Source of the DNA: Bacteroidales bacterium
GTDB taxonomy: Bacteria > Bacteroidota > Bacteroidia > Bacteroidales > Salinivirgaceae
Assembly: GCA_012519055.1 (NCBI GenBank)
Contig: JAAYQU010000038.1
Location: 1-37,977 of the forward strand
Length of the DNA: 37,977 nucleotides
Direction: 5' to 3'
The position numbers and the translations under genes were made by a program. The notes under the pieces are model-generated. The model was not told where the DNA came from and ran no database searches. It was given only the letters and a program-made list of their open reading frames with translations. Below are positions 34,987-37,977 of the stretch, piece after piece (the stretch's first letter is position 1; each line of letters opens with the position of its first letter).

Positions 34987-36099
34987 TCAAAGCTTTTGAA
35001 ACAGGTAATATAAACCAACAGCTGCACCTATACATAATATAACTGTAAATATAATTTTCCATACGCTGTATGGGCGTTCTCCTTGCACCTCTCCTGTACG
35101 AGCATTAACCAAAAATCTATAAACTTTCTTTTTAAATTTATAAACGCTGATATAAATTGGCAAAAGAATATGTTTAAACTTTACATCATTATAGTCTGTT
35201 GATTTAGAGGTAATTCTCTGATGATCTCCACCGATATCCTCCTTTATCAAAGTGTCTATTACTTGAGACATTACAGACTTCGCCTCATCGTATCCTTCAT
35301 TCAAATCTACCTGATAAGTCTCTGTTCTATAACCACTTAAAAAACGCTCATCGAACGGTGCCAAGTTTTCTAAGTCCCAGGGCTCAAGCCTGTCTGCATA
35401 TTTTTTTGGTAGTGATTTTGAGGCTAATACCAGAACATCATCAAAAAAATGATCAACTGATCCTGACACAAATGACCAGCGGGTCTTGACAACTGTTCGC
35501 GTTTTTGTTACTGGCTTGCCGTTTTCTGTTGTGGTATAGGTTTCAGTTGTGGTATAATCATCTCCGCGCATACCTCTGTATTTGGTAAAAGTTTCCGCAT
35601 CATACGTCCAAAAAGGGACATAAATGCCTTTTAGTGCTTCACTGTGTGTAACTTGTTTCTTCAACTTGTTAGGTACAAACCAAAGTTTTTTTATCCATGT
35701 TCTAAACTGCTCATGCGCCTTATTAATATCTATTTCAAAAGGCAAAACAGAACCGGGTTTTATTTGGGTTAAAGTCTCCTGATTTTGTACAACCAAAATA
35801 CTGCTACAAAACGGACATCTGTCCGATACAATATTCGGATCAAATGTTACGTGTGCCCCACAACTTTCACAACGTGTTGTGGTTATTGTCTGCTGCTCAA
35901 CATCTTCAGAAAGAGTGGCTGCATGTTCTTCAAAATCAAGCTCTTCGATTGCTAAGTCGCTCTCTTCAATTTCAATATCCGTACCACAATGTTCACATTT
36001 TAAGGTTGTTGTGCCGGGATTGTACAATAGGTTTCCACCACAAGATGGACACGTTACTTCGGCTTGATTACTTTTGCTTACTATTGGTTCTTCATACAT
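34987..36099 (-). CDS. Membrane-anchored double zinc-ribbon protein
   Basis: The 370-residue protein starts with two zinc ribbons: Cys17/Cys20 with Cys35/Cys38, and Cys77/Cys80 with Cys95/Cys98. They are separated by an acidic stretch. A middle domain (about 110-330) includes LKGIYVPFWTYDAET and WSFVSGSVDHFFDDVLV, and the C-terminus has one membrane segment (about 346-366). Similar proteins are often loosely annotated as helicase-like or TFIIB-type zinc-ribbon proteins; no helicase motif is present. It lies 126 bases downstream of the SPFH gene, a pairing I have seen before, suggesting a common membrane-stress or membrane-organising role. The function is unknown. Confidence 0.7.
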   Translation of the reverse strand: MYEEPIVSKSNQAEVTCPSCGGNLLYNPGTTTLKCEHCGTDIEIEESDLAIEELDFEEHAATLSEDVEQQTITTTRCESCGAHVTFDPNIVSDRCPFCSSILVVQNQETLTQIKPGSVLPFEIDINKAHEQFRTWIKKLWFVPNKLKKQVTHSEALKGIYVPFWTYDAETFTKYRGMRGDDYTTTETYTTTENGKPVTKTRTVVKTRWSFVSGSVDHFFDDVLVLASKSLPKKYADRLEPWDLENLAPFDERFLSGYRTETYQVDLNEGYDEAKSVMSQVIDTLIKEDIGGDHQRITSKSTDYNDVKFKHILLPIYISVYKFKKKVYRFLVNARTGEVQGERPYSVWKIIFTVILCIGAAVGLYYLFQKL

Positions 36100-36164
36100 T
36101 ATTTGGTTCGGTTTAGTTTTGTTATGATTTTAAATTATTAAACATTTATTAAGATTGACAAACG

Positions 36165-36210
36165 GAAACCTAACACCTTATAACTCTGAACTGTTACAGT
36201 GTTAGGTTTC
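36165..36210. terminator. Strong hairpin between SPFH and zinc-ribbon genes
   Basis: GAAACCTAACAC (36165-36176) and GTGTTAGGTTTC (36199-36210) form a perfect 12-base-pair stem. The plus-strand side is followed by TGTTTTATT; the minus-strand side by CGTTTGTC, a poor T-run. It probably ends or weakens the SPFH transcript before the next gene. Confidence 0.6.
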
Positions 36211-36225
36211 TGTTTTATTAATTGA

Positions 36226-37362
36226 TTAACCAACAGGAGGTGCTGGTGGCACAGGTGGCGGAGTTGCACCAAATATCGAAGCCAACTCGGGAACTTGTCC
36301 TGCAGCTATCCAGCTTGCCATTCCTTGTCGCCAAACTAATGTTTCAGGTGTCAACTGATTGCTAGCTACCATAGATGTTAATGTATTAATATCATACGGT
36401 CCTGCTTGTTGCCCATTTATTACTACATGAAACGCCAATACAGGAGGAACTGGAGGAGGTGTACCTTGTTGAGGCTGTTGAGGTTGCTGTGCTTGTTGTT
36501 GTGCTTGTCCCATAGCTCCCATCATTTGGTTTGCCATTCCAAAGCCCATACCCATACCCATTCCAGAAGCTGCTGCTCCGCCTGAAGGATTGTTTGCTGC
36601 CGCTGTCATTGCCTCACCTGTTTGATATTGGATAAATTTATTCATATCACCAATAATACCCATACTTGAACGCTTGTCTAGAGCCTCCTCAACCGCTGGT
36701 GGCAGAGTAATACTACTAATCAAAAATTTTGTAAGGTTAATGCCGTACTCTTCAAAATCGGGTCGGATTTGCCCCTCGCAATAAGATGACACCTCGTTAT
36801 AATTGGCAGCCATATCTAATACAGGTATTTTGCTTTCGCCAATAGCGTCTGTAAAACGAGTGATTGCAATATGTTTCAGTTGTTCGGAAATCTTTTCAGA
36901 AGTAAAGTTTCCATCGGTGCCGACTATACCTTTAATAAACTTGACTGCATCGGTAACCTGCATTGAGTAATTACCAAAAGCACGTATTCTGATTGGTCCA
37001 AATTCGGCATCGCGCAACATAACCGGATTGGGTGTACCCCATTTCAAATCGACAAACTGTTTGGTATTAATAAAATAGACTTCTGCCTTGAACGGACTAT
37101 TAAATCCATGTTTCCAACCCTTTAAAGTTGATAAAATGGGCAAGTTTTGTGTTTCTAAAGTGTACATGCCGGGTTGAAAAACATCGGCAATTTCACCTTC
37201 GTTAATAAATACCGCAACCTGCGATTCACGAACAGTTAGTTTTGCGCCATGTTTAATTTCATTGTTGTATCGCTCAAAACGATAAGCCATTGTGTTTTGT
37301 GTAGGGTCGAGCCATTCAATAATATCAATAAATTCGCCCTTAATTTTTGACCATAATCCCAT
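36226..37362 (-). CDS. SPFH-domain (virion core/YdjI-like) protein with GYF_2 domain
   Basis: The 378-residue protein has an SPFH-type domain (about 25-255) with VRESQVAVFINEGEIADVF and LDMAANYNEVSSYCEGQI segments like B. subtilis YdjI. A Gly/Met- and Gln/Pro-rich linker follows (258-308). A GYF_2 domain (311-362; GQQAGPYDINTLTSMV and VWRQGMASWIAAGQVPEL) precedes a proline-rich end. YdjI-like proteins sit at the membrane in phage-shock-type stress systems. The GYF_2 domain usually binds proline-rich peptides, and the protein carries its own proline-rich tail. Its partner is probably the zinc-ribbon protein downstream. Confidence 0.85.
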   Translation of the reverse strand: MGLWSKIKGEFIDIIEWLDPTQNTMAYRFERYNNEIKHGAKLTVRESQVAVFINEGEIADVFQPGMYTLETQNLPILSTLKGWKHGFNSPFKAEVYFINTKQFVDLKWGTPNPVMLRDAEFGPIRIRAFGNYSMQVTDAVKFIKGIVGTDGNFTSEKISEQLKHIAITRFTDAIGESKIPVLDMAANYNEVSSYCEGQIRPDFEEYGINLTKFLISSITLPPAVEEALDKRSSMGIIGDMNKFIQYQTGEAMTAAANNPSGGAAASGMGMGMGFGMANQMMGAMGQAQQQAQQPQQPQQGTPPPVPPVLAFHVVINGQQAGPYDINTLTSMVASNQLTPETLVWRQGMASWIAAGQVPELASIFGATPPPVPPAPPVG

Positions 37363-37778
37363 AGTGATTTTGTTTAGTTAGTTAATTATTTTTGTATTTA
37401 TTAGTTCACCAAAATATTACTTGATACAGTAGCCTTAAGATTTTAATTCTTTTTACTAGAAAAAGTCAAAAATAAGAATTTATTACTTCTTTTTGCACGT
37501 TAATTTGTTTTTTATACAATTAATTCAATTAAATGATAATTACAATATAAAGGGTCAAAGTACTTTTGATTTATTACTCAGATCTTTAACAAATCATTAA
37601 CATTTTTTACATTCCGATATATATCAAAACACACCCCCTTATTTTCAATATATTATAAAAATTTGCGGGAAATACCTACGCCCACTCCGTAAAATTACCT
37701 ATTGCATCATTAAGTTATTTTGTTTTAATTTACATTATCAAAAAATGACAATATATAATTAACTAAATATCAAATAAT
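37363..37778. other. Divergent intergenic region without a gene
   Basis: These 416 bases separate the SPFH gene (minus) from a secreted-protein gene (plus). They are very AT-rich. I find no promoter that matches the consensus well on either strand, no strong hairpin, and no credible small gene. Confidence 0.5.
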
Positions 37779-37977
37779 ATGAAGAAAATTTTACTATCAA
37801 CTTTATTGTGTATAGCACTATTTTTAACGGCTACAGCACAACAACAAGGTTTTAACTATCAAGCCGCCATACAAAAACAAGATGGCACAACACTTCAAAA
37901 CAAAGAGGTTAATTTACGGATTAGTCTGATTAACCAAAACAGCAGCTCCGTTTATTACTCTGAAACACACAACAGTA
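37779..37977 (+). CDS. Secreted protein, 5' part only
   Basis: The reading frame starts at ATG 37779 and runs off the window after 66 codons. It opens with a signal peptide (MKKILLSTLLCIALFLTATA, cleaved near AQ) and then QGFNYQAAIQKQDGT followed by VNLRISLINQNSSSVYYSET. This GFNYQA...LRISL...YSET start is a pattern I associate with large Bacteroidota surface proteins, often ending in a type IX sorting domain. The rest, including any sorting domain, lies outside the window. Confidence 0.75.
   Translation, partial: MKKILLSTLLCIALFLTATAQQQGFNYQAAIQKQDGTTLQNKEVNLRISLINQNSSSVYYSETHNS

Overview
The window looks like the chromosome of a member of the Bacteroidota (Bacteroidales-like, probably anaerobic). 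The evidence is AT-rich DNA, promoters of the TAnnTTTG type, almost no Shine-Dalgarno sequences, a secreted subtilase with a type IX secretion C-terminal sorting domain, a SusC-like CarboxypepD/TonB receptor, an HYC_CC_PP-type small protein, and the phoH-purC and SAM-hydroxide adenosyltransferase/ABM/mazG neighbourhoods I associate with this phylum. I recognise no tRNA, rRNA, CRISPR array, transposase or phage module.

Layout. 1-4.1 kb: a small secreted protein coupled to a 1186-residue outer-membrane barrel carrying Ig-like, SdrD-like, CarboxypepD-like and OmpA domains (an usher-like arrangement). 4.2-4.3 kb: a promoter and terminator enclosing a candidate small RNA with no gene behind it. 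4.4-7.0 kb: a T9SS subtilase. 7.3-12.4 kb: a LytTR response regulator coupled to a class III aminotransferase, then sucD, a YfcC-type carrier and a lipoprotein. 12.6-16.6 kb: a three-gene proton-translocating NAD(P) transhydrogenase operon. 16.7-21.1 kb: a repeat-rich gap, purC and phoH on the minus strand, and divergently a SAM-hydroxide adenosyltransferase-like gene, an ABM-domain protein and mazG. 21.1-26.1 kb: an OmpH-like protein, a family 2 glycosyltransferase, an M29-like aminopeptidase and fhs. 26.2-29.0 kb: a probable metal-acquisition pair (HYC_CC_PP-like protein and TonB receptor) bracketed by copies of one repeat. 29.2-31.5 kb: hsp20 with a sigma-54-type promoter, and a DEAD-box helicase. 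32-37.4 kb: mltG, pepD and an SPFH/zinc-ribbon pair, all on the minus strand. The window ends inside a secreted-protein gene.

The most striking object is the transhydrogenase beta subunit (14153-16645). It is 830 residues long instead of about 460 because its C-terminal nucleotide-binding domain (dIII) is present three times in tandem. The copies are nearly identical as protein but differ at many synonymous sites. In every copy the Lys-Arg-Ser that binds the NADP 2'-phosphate in E. coli PntB reads Asn-Phe-Asp. Together these suggest a transhydrogenase with altered nucleotide specificity and a multiplied mobile domain.

Secondary points are a family of dispersed perfect or near-perfect palindromes that act as terminators and in one case supply a stop codon, a second repeat family flanking the metal locus, and a leader hairpin directly before the RNA helicase start codon. 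All function calls come from reading the sequence; no database search was possible.
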